Origin: UBA7662 sp036787895
Lineage (GTDB): Bacteria; Bacteroidota; Bacteroidia; UBA7662
DNA length: 64,000 nt
NCBI GenBank assembly: GCA_036787895.1
Contig: DAIQOK010000009.1
Coordinates: forward strand, 48,056 to 112,055
Reading direction: 5' to 3'
Part shown: positions 44,376 to 52,457 of the stretch, piece after piece
Layout of the letters: each line of letters begins with the position of its first letter
Position numbering within the stretch: position 1 is the stretch's first letter
Position numbers and translations under genes: made by a program
The notes under the pieces: model-generated
Told to the model about the DNA's origin: nothing
What the model saw: only the letters and a program-made list of their open reading frames with translations
The model's database searches: none

Positions 44376-44876
44376 TTATTGGGTTGAAACACTGTTAGCA
44401 AACAAGGCAGCCAATTTGCCGCGCTCTACATTATAACTTACATCCTCTACTTCAAGGGTAATTACTTCAACCTTACTTCTTTGAATCATGGGCACCAGGT
44501 CGAGGCTGTTTTTGCGTTTCCCGATGAGATTGGTATTTTCCGGCACAAAAGCTATGTCTACCTCATTTGCTTCGAGATAGTTATTGAAGGCCCGCTGACC
44601 ATAATCGCTCACAATATCTTTGCGGATACCGGCAATCAAAGAACCATATTTGTTTTTGAGGATGGCCAGGGCTTCTTCAAATGCCGGACTGCTCAAAGCA
44701 GCAATTTGTTTGCTGCGCGACTGAAACAACATATCTACTATGCCATCGCTGCCCATATGCCCGTAAACGAGCAACAACTCATAGGAAAATTTCGAGTCAA
44801 GCTGAGGTAAAGCTGCCTTCACCAGGGTGAGTGATTCTATGGAATAATCGGTCGGAAACAACAATGTCTTTTTCAT
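44376..44876 (-). CDS. Universal-stress-like (HUP-fold) protein
   Basis: A 166-residue soluble protein. It begins with KKTLLFPTDYSIESLTLVKAALPQL, the beta1-alpha1 unit of the universal stress family where the D after the first strand binds nucleotide, and has a central RKDIVSDYGQRAFNNYLEANEVDIAFVPENTNLIG segment that fits beta4. The second half is divergent and the ATP motif G-2x-G-9x-G is not visible, so it is a non-canonical member. It is the first gene of the operon and the nearest gene to the phased repeats at 44921-44990. Confidence 0.6.
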   Translation of the reverse strand: MKKTLLFPTDYSIESLTLVKAALPQLDSKFSYELLLVYGHMGSDGIVDMLFQSRSKQIAALSSPAFEEALAILKNKYGSLIAGIRKDIVSDYGQRAFNNYLEANEVDIAFVPENTNLIGKRKNSLDLVPMIQRSKVEVITLEVEDVSYNVERGKLAALFANSVSTQ

Positions 44877-44902
44877 CGGTAGCTATTAAGAGATTATACC
44901 GA

Positions 44903-44910
44903 CAAAACTA
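44903..44910 (-). promoter_or_regulatory. -7 promoter box of the USP-like operon
   Basis: The minus strand reads TAGTTTTG, an exact TAnnTTTG match, placing the transcript start about 23 bp before the ATG at 44876. No good -33 TTTG exists at 19-21 bp, which suits an activator-dependent promoter. Repeat elements begin 10 bp upstream of it. Confidence 0.55.
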
Positions 44911-44920
44911 GACCCCACCT

Positions 44921-44990
44921 ATTAGAGCCGTCTTAAGACCAAATTAGAAAATGATTAGAGTTTAAATACGAGATTAGAATGTGATGAGAA
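44921..44990 (-). promoter_or_regulatory. 11-bp-phased ATTAGA repeats, probable OmpR-type regulator sites
   Basis: On the plus strand ATTAGAR starts at 44921, 44943, 44954 and 44973, with weaker copies at 44932 (CTTAAGA) and 44984 (ATGAGAA). The steps are 11, 11, 11, 19 and 11 bp. The two pairs (44943/44954 and 44973/44984) are 30 bp apart. Tandem half-sites one helical turn apart are how OmpR/PhoB winged-helix dimers bind. The operon promoter starts directly downstream on the minus strand and the gene for an OmpR-type regulator (46417-47118) is 1.4 kb upstream. The link between the two is inferred from distance and pattern. Confidence 0.5.
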
Positions 44991-45025
44991 TGTCCTGCTC
45001 ATGAAACTATTCGCCAACTTTTCAG

Positions 45026-46420
45026 TTAGAGGTCGAATTTCCCGATGGGCAGACTTATTTGCACAGTTGTGCCTTGATTAGGCTGTGAACTTACCTCCAG
45101 CTTGCCTTCGTGCATACGAATGATGTTGCGCGTTAAAGGCAATCCTATGCCGTAACCCTCGTAATTATTCGTGTTCGACGCCCTGAAAAAGGGGTCGTAA
45201 ATGTATTTAAGCTCAGCCTCAGGTATGCCAATACCTCTATCGCGTATTACCACTATGACATGGGTATTACTGGCTCCCAACGACACATAAACAGGCTGAT
45301 GATCAGAATACTTACAACCGTTGCTGATGATGTTGGTAAACGCCAAATGCATCAATTGTTCGTTGCCTTTGATTTTGAGCATACTCGGATTTTCAGGCAG
45401 TAAACTCATGTCGAGCTGCACCTGATTACGAGGATCTATACGCTCCAGCGTTTCTTTCACATCCCACAACAATTGGTCGATGCGTACTTTTTCGAATTTA
45501 AGGACCTTACCATTAAATCCTGTTTGGGCAAGAAACAAAAGCGCGCGGGTTTTCCGGTCAAGTTTTTCAGCCTCATCGAGTATAATTTTTATCGACTCGA
45601 TATATTCCTCAGGCTGCCGTAATTTCGATAAGGCAACATCGGCTTCACCTATGATGGCAGTAAGCGGTGTTCGTAATTCGTGAGATGCGTTGCTGATAAA
45701 ATTATTCTGTGTTTCAAAGGAGGTCTCGATGCGATCGAGCATGCCGTTGAAAGTTTGAGCAAGATTATTCAGCTCCTCATTTTTATGCACACTGTCGAGT
45801 CGGAGGTGAAGGTTTTCCGAGCTGATTTGTTTCACCTGACTGGTGATATTCCGAAGCGGATTAAATACGTAATGGGAGAAAAAATACGCGATTATAACCG
45901 ACAGCAAAAAGGATGAAATGATGGCGGTAATCATGGTCCGCTGCAAATAGGCGGTGTGGTGATCGTGATAATAATTTTCGGCCGAGGCAAGGATAAGATA
46001 GGACTGATTACCTGTATTATAGCGTAGTCCTTTATAAAAAATGCTGTTACGCTCGAATTCGGCAGATCCAGTACGCCAGCTTTGCTCCAAAAAAGATACA
46101 GGCAAATCCAGGCTATCAGCTAAAGTCTCGAGCTGAGCGACATCTGATATCAAAAAAATCTGCTCTTTCTCCTTGGGTAAAACACCCATAATCTGGCTCC
46201 TAAAATCACGTATTTCGGTGCCGCGAGAACTGTCAACTTCCACCTTTACTGCGGCCATCCCCCTTATCTCGAGGAGGTGGTAAAAATCGTCGTGGGTATA
46301 ATCGTCTACCGATAAATAAATAAAGCCACTAAACAATAAAATGATGGTAAAAAAAGCCGTTAGCAAGACCAAGGCTGTACGGTATCGACTTCTAAAGCTT
46401 TTCAAATCTACAACAGTCAT
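45026..46420 (-). CDS. Membrane sensor histidine kinase
   Basis: A 464-residue kinase. Membrane helices near residues 13-35 and 158-180 bracket an extracytoplasmic region of about 120 residues; HAMP follows (VFNPLRNITSQVKQISSENL). The HisKA box has H247 in SNASHELRTPLTAIIGE, and the ATPase domain has HLAFTNIISNGCKYSDHQ, RDRGIGIPEAELKYIYDPFFRA and GYGIGLPLTRNIIRMH. This is the CusS/PhoR-like EnvZ group of kinases. The periplasmic part matches nothing I know. The ATG overlaps the upstream regulator stop by 4 bp. Confidence 0.95.
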   Translation of the reverse strand: MTVVDLKSFRSRYRTALVLLTAFFTIILLFSGFIYLSVDDYTHDDFYHLLEIRGMAAVKVEVDSSRGTEIRDFRSQIMGVLPKEKEQIFLISDVAQLETLADSLDLPVSFLEQSWRTGSAEFERNSIFYKGLRYNTGNQSYLILASAENYYHDHHTAYLQRTMITAIISSFLLSVIIAYFFSHYVFNPLRNITSQVKQISSENLHLRLDSVHKNEELNNLAQTFNGMLDRIETSFETQNNFISNASHELRTPLTAIIGEADVALSKLRQPEEYIESIKIILDEAEKLDRKTRALLFLAQTGFNGKVLKFEKVRIDQLLWDVKETLERIDPRNQVQLDMSLLPENPSMLKIKGNEQLMHLAFTNIISNGCKYSDHQPVYVSLGASNTHVIVVIRDRGIGIPEAELKYIYDPFFRASNTNNYEGYGIGLPLTRNIIRMHEGKLEVSSQPNQGTTVQISLPIGKFDL

Positions 46421-47118
46421 GGCGTCTCCTTCATCACATAGCCCATGCCGATTACAGTATGTATAAGCTTCAAATCGTGGTGTTGGTCGATTTTTTTGCG
46501 CAGATAATTCACATACACATCTACCACATTGGTGCCCATATCAAAATTAATCCCCCACACTGCTTCCAACAAATCCATACGGCTGAGTACCCGGTTTTTA
46601 TGCTTCAAAAAATGCAATAACAAACGGTATTCCGTGGTGGTGAGCGATATCAGCCGGTCGTCGCGCTTCACCTCTTTGGTATAATCATTCATGATCAAAT
46701 CGGCCATTTGATAGAGATGTTCTTCCTGGTTTTCAGGCAGCTGGGTAGATTTGGGTTCCGCCCGGCGAATTAAAGTCCGCACCCGGGCTAGCAACTCAAT
46801 AAACTTAAATGGCTTCACCAGATAGTCATCGGCTCCGGTTTCCAGGCCTAGTACAATGTTTTCCGATGTTCCTAAAGCCGTAAGAAAAAGGATGGGAATG
46901 TTGGTGTCGGTCGTGCGCATCTCCCGACATAACTCCAGCCCATTCATGCCCGGCAGCATAATATCGAGTATGGCCAGGTCGAATTTATTGCTCAAAAACA
47001 GCTGTAAGCCCATACTCCCATCAAAGGCCACACTCACCTCATAGCCCTCTTCCGAGAGCCCTTTTTTAATGAAGGAAACAACATGGGCTTCGTCTTCAAC
47101 CAGGAGAATTTTTTTCAT
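46417..47118 (-). CDS. OmpR/PhoB-family response regulator
   Basis: A 233-residue regulator. Receiver: ILLVEDEAHVV acidic pocket, D51-region LAILDIMLPGMNG phosphoacceptor, K in DDYLVKPFKFIELLARV. DNA-binding winged helix (about 135-228): LISLTTTEYRLLLHFLKHKNRVLSR and VDVYVNYLRKKIDQHHDLKLIHTVIGMGYV. It is first in a two-gene operon with the kinase. A plausible target is the array at 44921-44990. Its promoter must lie in the 169-bp region shared with the plus-strand gene at 47288. Confidence 0.96.
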   Translation of the reverse strand: MKKILLVEDEAHVVSFIKKGLSEEGYEVSVAFDGSMGLQLFLSNKFDLAILDIMLPGMNGLELCREMRTTDTNIPILFLTALGTSENIVLGLETGADDYLVKPFKFIELLARVRTLIRRAEPKSTQLPENQEEHLYQMADLIMNDYTKEVKRDDRLISLTTTEYRLLLHFLKHKNRVLSRMDLLEAVWGINFDMGTNVVDVYVNYLRKKIDQHHDLKLIHTVIGMGYVMKETP

Positions 47119-47287
47119 AGGTATGGATAGCTGACTCCTTATTCAACGGTTAATAGCGCCAAAATACCCAAATCCCCTTGGCTATTCAAACTGAAATCGA
47201 CGGCGGCATAAATTTCATTTGCAAAACAACAGCAGATCAGCAACTTTGTCGATTTACATTGAACTAACCCAACTCAAGCTATAGAAC

Positions 47288-47674
47288 ATGAAGTTTATAC
47301 CATTAAAAACAGCCCTCTGGGTGCTGCATATTTTTTTCAGTGCGTCTTTACTCTTTCATATCGGTGTTTTGATGGGCATTTTCCCTAACGACATCATCTG
47401 GGGTGGCCGCACCGATCTGGGCAATTGGCGGCAATTCGAAATGATTTCTGTGGGCATCAATCTGCTTTTTTTATTCCTGGTTTACTGGCGACAGGGAATA
47501 CTCCCCTTAGCTGCACGACCACAATTATTCCGCATTGTTTTCATACTAATGGCGCTTTTGTTTGCACTAAATACCCTGGGCAACCTCTATGCCAAAAACC
47601 CGCTCGAAACGTGGCTGTTTACACCCATTACCGCCATAAGTTGTCTGTTATGCTTCCGCATCAGTCGGAATTAA
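47288..47674 (+). CDS. Small membrane protein of unknown function
   Basis: A 128-residue protein with four hydrophobic helices: ALWVLHIFFSASLLFHIGVLM, MISVGINLLFLFLVYW, LFRIVFILMALLFALNTLGNLYA and WLFTPITAISCLLCF. I recognise no named family. A candidate -7 sequence CAACTTTG (one base off TAnnTTTG) lies around 47240. The gene is followed 34 bp later by the second GH92 gene on the same strand, with which it may be co-transcribed. Confidence 0.65.
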   Translation: MKFIPLKTALWVLHIFFSASLLFHIGVLMGIFPNDIIWGGRTDLGNWRQFEMISVGINLLFLFLVYWRQGILPLAARPQLFRIVFILMALLFALNTLGNLYAKNPLETWLFTPITAISCLLCFRISRN

Positions 47675-47708
47675 ACGTATCTTCCCTTTTCCTGCTTGCT
47701 TCTTGCTT

Positions 47709-49991
47709 ATGCTTTATATATCTCGGCTTCGCCTGCTTCTACTCTTTTCTGTCCTGAGCTCCACTTTAGCTGCCCAGTCCACTTCCTGGGTCGATTTGGT
47801 CAACCCCCTCATCGGAACCGCTTCCAGTTATGCTTTCTCCAATGGCAATACTTACCCGGCTATTGGCCTGCCCTGGGGCATGAACAGTTGGACGCCACAA
47901 ACCAATAAGATGGGCGACGGCTGGACCTATCAATATGGTAGCAACAAAGTCAGAGGATTCAAACAAACCCATCAGCCCTCACCCTGGATCAACGATTACG
48001 GCGCCTTTTCGCTTTTCCCGGTCTGCGACACCCTGCTTTTCGACGAAGAAGCCCGTGCCTCCTGGTTCTCCCACAAAGCCGAACTGGCCCAACCACATTA
48101 CTATCAAGCCTACGTAGCCAGCTACAACACCCTCGTAGAAATTACTCCCACGGAACGGGCAGCCATCTTTCGGCTAACTTATCCTGAAACCGATCGCGCC
48201 TACCTCCTCATCGATGCCTTTTTTAAAAACTCTTACATCCGGGTTTTTCCCAAAGAAAAAAAGGTTATAGGCTATGCCCGCAATGCCCGTGGTGGCGTAC
48301 CTTCTAATTTTCACAATTATTTTGTGATGTATTTCGACCAGGAGATAACTGGGGTTTATGGGGTAGATAAAGGCAAAATCAAGGCCGATCGGTTGGAGAT
48401 TAAAAGCGAACATGCCGGTGCCATTCTTCAATTCAGAGGAAATCCGAAACAGCCACTTCATGTGCGTATTGCTTCTTCTTTCATTAGTCCGGAACAGGCT
48501 GAAATCAATTTGAAAGAACTGGGCAACGACAGCTTCGATACAGTCAAAGCCAAAGCAGCTCAACGTTGGAATGATGTTTTAGGCCGCATACAGGTGGAAG
48601 ACGGCACCCCTGACCAGCGAGCAACTTTTTATACAGCGCTTTATCGCACCATGTTGTTTCCCCGCAAGTTTTACGAATACGATGCGGCAGGAAAAATGGT
48701 GCATTACAGCCCGTATAATGGCAAAATTGAGTCCGGCTATATGTTTACCGATAACGGCTTTTGGGATACTTTCAGAGCCGTTTTCCCCTTTTTCACCTTA
48801 CTATTTCCCGAGCTCGACGAGCAAATCCTTGAAGGTTTAGCGAATACCTATAAACAAAGTGGCTGGCTTCCCGAATGGGCGAGCCCCGGCCACCGTAACT
48901 GTATGATTGGTTCCAATTCGGCTTCCATCATTGCCGATGCCTACCTCAAAGGTATCCGACCCAAATCGATGCCGGTTTTGTACGAAGCCCTACTTAAAAA
49001 CTCCGAAAATGCTGGTCCACTCAGTTCGGTTGGCCGGGCAGGTGTAAACTATTACAATGCCCTGGGCTATATTCCTTATGACGTAAATCTCGCCGAAAAT
49101 ACCGCCCGAACACTCGAATACGCTTATAATGATTTCACCCTCTGGAAACTGGCCAAAGCCATGAACCGACCCCAAGCCGAGATAGATACTTTCGCCAAAA
49201 GAGCTACCTATTATCGCAACGTATTCGACCCGGAGACCAACTTTATGCGGGGCAAAAACCGGGATGGCAGCTTTCAGTCGCCCTTCCGGCCCGACAAATG
49301 GGGCGACGCCTTTACCGAAGGCTGCTCCTGGCATTGGACCTGGTGTGTGCTCCACGATGCCGCCGGCCTGGCCGACTTGATGGGTGGTGATGCTGCTTTT
49401 GTCGCTAAACTTGATGCCGTATTTACCACCGCCCCCACCTTTGATTACAGCTATTACAAAACCCAGATTCATGAAATAACCGAAATGCTGGTGATGAATA
49501 TGGGACAATATGCTCACGGCAATCAACCTATTCAACATATGGTGTATTTGTATAACCACGCCGGTGCTCCTTGGAAAACTCAATACCATGTCCGTAACAT
49601 CATGGACAAATTATACACTAATGCACCCGACGGCCTGTGCGGTGATGAAGACAATGGCCAAACCTCTGCCTGGTATGTATTTTCGGCTTTAGGTATGTAT
49701 CCGGTAACACCAGGTGCCGGGGAATATGTTCTGGGAGCGCCTCTCTTTAAAAAAGTAAGTATACACTTCGAAAACGGGAAAAAAATGCAAATTCTGGCGC
49801 CCGATAATGCAGGCAACAAACCCTATGTTTCGGGTATTCAATTGAACGGAAGTCCATTTACACGCAGTTTTGTAACCCACGCTGAAATGCAAAATGGCGG
49901 CGAATTGGTCTTCCAAATGAGTGCAGCTCCCGACTCAAATCGGGTACTGCTGCCCGCAGAAAGGCCCTATTCCATGTCGCGTAACCGTTGA
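47709..49991 (+). CDS. GH92-family exo-alpha-mannosidase, exported
   Basis: A 760-residue protein with a signal peptide (LRLLLLFSVLSSTLAAQ). GH92 markers: WVDLVNPLIGTASSYAFSNGNTYPAIGLPWGMNSW, KQTHQPSPWINDYGAFSLFP, GFWDTFRAVFPFFTLLFPEL, GHRNCMIGSNSASIIADAYLKG, GNQPIQHMVYLYNHAGAPW and GDEDNGQTSAWYVFSALGMYPV. It differs from the GH92 protein at 40307 in the substrate pocket (no NENW segment; EWASPGHRN instead) and so probably prefers another mannose linkage. The ATG at 47709 is chosen over a TTG six bases upstream. A weak hairpin at 50004-50026 follows. Confidence 0.93.
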   Translation: MLYISRLRLLLLFSVLSSTLAAQSTSWVDLVNPLIGTASSYAFSNGNTYPAIGLPWGMNSWTPQTNKMGDGWTYQYGSNKVRGFKQTHQPSPWINDYGAFSLFPVCDTLLFDEEARASWFSHKAELAQPHYYQAYVASYNTLVEITPTERAAIFRLTYPETDRAYLLIDAFFKNSYIRVFPKEKKVIGYARNARGGVPSNFHNYFVMYFDQEITGVYGVDKGKIKADRLEIKSEHAGAILQFRGNPKQPLHVRIASSFISPEQAEINLKELGNDSFDTVKAKAAQRWNDVLGRIQVEDGTPDQRATFYTALYRTMLFPRKFYEYDAAGKMVHYSPYNGKIESGYMFTDNGFWDTFRAVFPFFTLLFPELDEQILEGLANTYKQSGWLPEWASPGHRNCMIGSNSASIIADAYLKGIRPKSMPVLYEALLKNSENAGPLSSVGRAGVNYYNALGYIPYDVNLAENTARTLEYAYNDFTLWKLAKAMNRPQAEIDTFAKRATYYRNVFDPETNFMRGKNRDGSFQSPFRPDKWGDAFTEGCSWHWTWCVLHDAAGLADLMGGDAAFVAKLDAVFTTAPTFDYSYYKTQIHEITEMLVMNMGQYAHGNQPIQHMVYLYNHAGAPWKTQYHVRNIMDKLYTNAPDGLCGDEDNGQTSAWYVFSALGMYPVTPGAGEYVLGAPLFKKVSIHFENGKKMQILAPDNAGNKPYVSGIQLNGSPFTRSFVTHAEMQNGGELVFQMSAAPDSNRVLLPAERPYSMSRNR

Positions 49992-50003
49992 AACATTGCT
50001 AAA

Positions 50004-50026
50004 ATGGCTTTAAAAATGGAGGCCAT
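50004..50026 (+). terminator. Weak hairpin after the second GH92 gene
   Basis: ATGGCTT and AGGCCAT can form a 7-bp stem with one G-U pair and a 9-base loop, 12 bp after the stop. No T-run follows. Confidence 0.3.
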
Positions 50027-50150
50027 AAAACTAAAATATTCATTCCTGCCATACCCAAAACAGCCTGCATAATTTACCCGATATTGCACTTCAAATCCAT
50101 CCTTTTGAACCAAATTAAACACTCGATGTTTAAACACTAAAGACATAGCC

Positions 50151-51023
50151 ATGAGCACCAAAAAAATCGACTACATCTTTACGCCACCCACCCCACATAT
50201 GGTTGGCGACGGTTTTAAAGTACACAACTACATTCCCGGCCGGACCGGCGGTTTCGAGCGTATGGATCCATTTCTGATGCTCGACTATAATGCCCCATGG
50301 GTGATTGGTCCACGCAACAAACCCCTCGGTGTAGGTGTACATCCACATCGCGGTTTCGAAACCGTAACCATTGCCTACCAGGGCAAGGTAGCTCACCACG
50401 ACAGCGCCGGCAACAGCGGTGTGATTGGCGAGGGTGAAGTGCAATGGATGACTGCAGCTGCCGGCATTTTACACAAAGAGTACCACGAAAAAGAATTCAG
50501 CAAAAAAGGCGGAACCTTTCAAATGGTACAATTATGGGTGAATTTACCAGCTGCGAAAAAAATGTCACCACCTAAATATCAAGGCATTACCCGCGACCAA
50601 ATTAAACGCAAAAAACTGGCTGATGGCCTGGGAGAGGTAGAAATCATTGCCGGTGAATTTGAAGGCTTGAAAGGTCCTGCCTATACTTTTAGTCCGGTAG
50701 CGCTCATGAATGCCAAATTGAAAGCAGGCGGCAAAGCCAAATTTAGCTTCCCGGCACATTACAATACAGCCTTGGTCGTAATTTCAGGCGATATCAAGGT
50801 CAATGGTCAGCCGGCAATGGCCAACCAATTTGTCCTGATGGCCAATGAAGGTACCGACTTTAGCATTGAAGCTACTGCCGACAGCATTGTTTTGGTTATG
50901 AGTGGAGAACCCTTACGCGAAGCCATCGCCGCGCATGGTCCCTTTGTGATGAACACCCGCCAGCAGCTGATCGAAGCCTTCAACGACTTTCAAGCTGGTA
51001 AATTTGGTCATTTAGAAGACTAA
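50151..51023 (+). CDS. Pirin family protein
   Basis: A 290-residue bicupin. The metal site of the N-terminal cupin is GVGVHPHRGFETVTIAY (two histidines), H in KVAHHDSAGNSG and E in EGEVQWMTAAAGILHKEY. The C-terminal cupin (residues 165-285) has lost the residues for a metal. Some bacterial pirins oxidise quercetin, others bind pyruvate dehydrogenase; the specific role here is not predictable. It is a single gene followed by a good hairpin at 51035-51065. Confidence 0.93.
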   Translation: MSTKKIDYIFTPPTPHMVGDGFKVHNYIPGRTGGFERMDPFLMLDYNAPWVIGPRNKPLGVGVHPHRGFETVTIAYQGKVAHHDSAGNSGVIGEGEVQWMTAAAGILHKEYHEKEFSKKGGTFQMVQLWVNLPAAKKMSPPKYQGITRDQIKRKKLADGLGEVEIIAGEFEGLKGPAYTFSPVALMNAKLKAGGKAKFSFPAHYNTALVVISGDIKVNGQPAMANQFVLMANEGTDFSIEATADSIVLVMSGEPLREAIAAHGPFVMNTRQQLIEAFNDFQAGKFGHLED

Positions 51024-51034
51024 CAACTGAAAAT

Positions 51035-51065
51035 TCCAGCCCGATCTGAAGTAGACCGGGCTGGA
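51035..51065 (+). terminator. Hairpin after the pirin gene
   Basis: A perfect 9-bp GC-rich stem, TCCAGCCCG (51035-51043) and CGGGCTGGA (51057-51065), with a 13-base loop, starts 11 bp after the stop. No long T-run follows, but the position suits a terminator. Confidence 0.6.
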
Positions 51066-51117
51066 TCCTACTATTTCGACTTATCTCGCTCCTTTTCAGA
51101 CATTTATTAGATTTATA

Positions 51118-51125
51118 TATGTTTG
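51118..51125 (+). promoter_or_regulatory. -7 promoter box of the PAS kinase gene
   Basis: TATGTTTG is an exact TAnnTTTG match, 82 bp before the ATG at 51208. It is followed at 51128-51140 by a perfect inverted repeat, CCCTA-TAT-TAGGG, where the transcript would begin, a possible operator or 5'-end stem. Confidence 0.45.
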
Positions 51126-51207
51126 TACCCTATATTAGGGCTCGAACTAAACTAAATCTATTCGCAAAGAGACCAAAATCGGTGTCTTGCAGTTGTAGTA
51201 TCAATCT

Positions 51208-52308
51208 ATGCTGAATATAATGTCGTCTGAGCCACCAAAAGTCACCCCCGATCCGGCACTCTTTTTCGAATTGTCGGCCGACCTGTTTTGTGTGGCCGGT
51301 TACGACGGCTATTTCAAGTTGGTTAATCCTGCCATGCAGCAATTATTGGGCTATACCGCCGAAGAGTTTTATTCCCATCCAATTGACACCTTTGTTTATG
51401 AAACCGACCGGGAGATAACTGCCCAATACAGAAATACACTAAAAAAAAACATTCCGCTTCAGCATTACGAAAACCGCTACCAGGCTAAAAACGGTGAAAT
51501 TTATTGGTTCTCCTGGACGTCTATCCCCAATCAAGAACAACAGTTGATTTACGCCATAGCCAAAAATATCACCCATAAAAAGCAGGCTGAAGCCGACCGC
51601 AATGCCCTGCTTACCCGACTCACGACTAATAACCAACAACTCAAACAACTGAGTTATACCACCAGTCATGACCTGCGTAGTCCGGTAAATAACCTGCTTT
51701 CCGTCATCGAATTGCTCGATATGGAAAAGGTTAACGATCCTGATATACTCTCCATTATTCAATTGCTTAAACAGGCCACTTTTAGTTTGCGCGATTCTTT
51801 GAATGCTTATATCGATGAATTGCACAAACACGACAGCATGCACATTTCGCTCGAAGAATTGCGTTTGGACGACGTATATCAAAATGTAGCCAGCAATCTG
51901 CGGTCGCTGCTCGAAAACACCCGGACAACCATACTTACCGATTTCAATGCGGTTTCGAGTTTGCACTTCAATAAGGCTTATCTCGAGAGTATTTTCCTGA
52001 ACATGATTACCAACTCCATTAAATACGCTCGGCCTGACTTGAACCCGGAGATTCACATTGTATCGGAAATGTCGAATGGGCAGGCGAAACTGCATTTTTT
52101 CGACAACGGCCAGGGCTTTGATATGGAAGAGGTTAAAGACCGGATTTTTGGGCTAAATCAAACCTTCCACAACCACAGCGACAGCAAGGGCATCGGACTT
52201 TATTTGGTTTACAGTCACATTACCAGCCTTGGGGGTCACATTACCGTGGATAGTAAACCCAATCAGGGTGCACGTTTTACGCTCACCTTCGCCCAACGTT
52301 TGAATTGA
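51208..52308 (+). CDS. PAS-domain sensor histidine kinase, soluble
   Basis: A 366-residue cytosolic kinase. Residues 15-125 are one PAS domain (LSADLFCVAGYDGYFKLVNPAMQQLLGYTAEEFYSHPIDTF, exit IAKNITHKKQAEADR). A short coiled-coil leads to HisKA with H154 in YTTSHDLRSPVNNLLSVIELL. The ATPase boxes are IFLNMITNSIKYARPD, FDNGQGFDMEEVKDRIF and SKGIGLYLVYSHI. No response regulator is adjacent, so it is an orphan. The PAS sequence is close in style to those of the 1899-residue kinase. A rho-independent terminator follows at 52370. Confidence 0.93.
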   Translation: MLNIMSSEPPKVTPDPALFFELSADLFCVAGYDGYFKLVNPAMQQLLGYTAEEFYSHPIDTFVYETDREITAQYRNTLKKNIPLQHYENRYQAKNGEIYWFSWTSIPNQEQQLIYAIAKNITHKKQAEADRNALLTRLTTNNQQLKQLSYTTSHDLRSPVNNLLSVIELLDMEKVNDPDILSIIQLLKQATFSLRDSLNAYIDELHKHDSMHISLEELRLDDVYQNVASNLRSLLENTRTTILTDFNAVSSLHFNKAYLESIFLNMITNSIKYARPDLNPEIHIVSEMSNGQAKLHFFDNGQGFDMEEVKDRIFGLNQTFHNHSDSKGIGLYLVYSHITSLGGHITVDSKPNQGARFTLTFAQRLN

Positions 52309-52369
52309 AGGTTGCAACTTCGCAGTACTTTCATTCCTCATCCAGCTTCTTTAAAAAATAAGCAGATTA

Positions 52370-52389
52370 CAGCCTAAGGCTGATTTTTT
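52370..52389 (+). terminator. Rho-independent terminator after the PAS kinase
   Basis: CAGCC-TAA-GGCTG (52370-52382) is a perfect 5-bp stem with a three-base loop, directly followed by ATTTTTTG. It is the most classical terminator in the window. Confidence 0.7.
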
Positions 52390-52457
52390 GTTTGACTGCT
52401 TTCACATTTTTATGCATTTTGAGGTCGGAGTTACGCGCAATCGTAATAAACTAAACC

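Noticed and set aside
51439..52095. A 218-codon frame antisense to the PAS kinase at 51208
   Set aside because: It is the complement of PAS and HisKA coding sequence.
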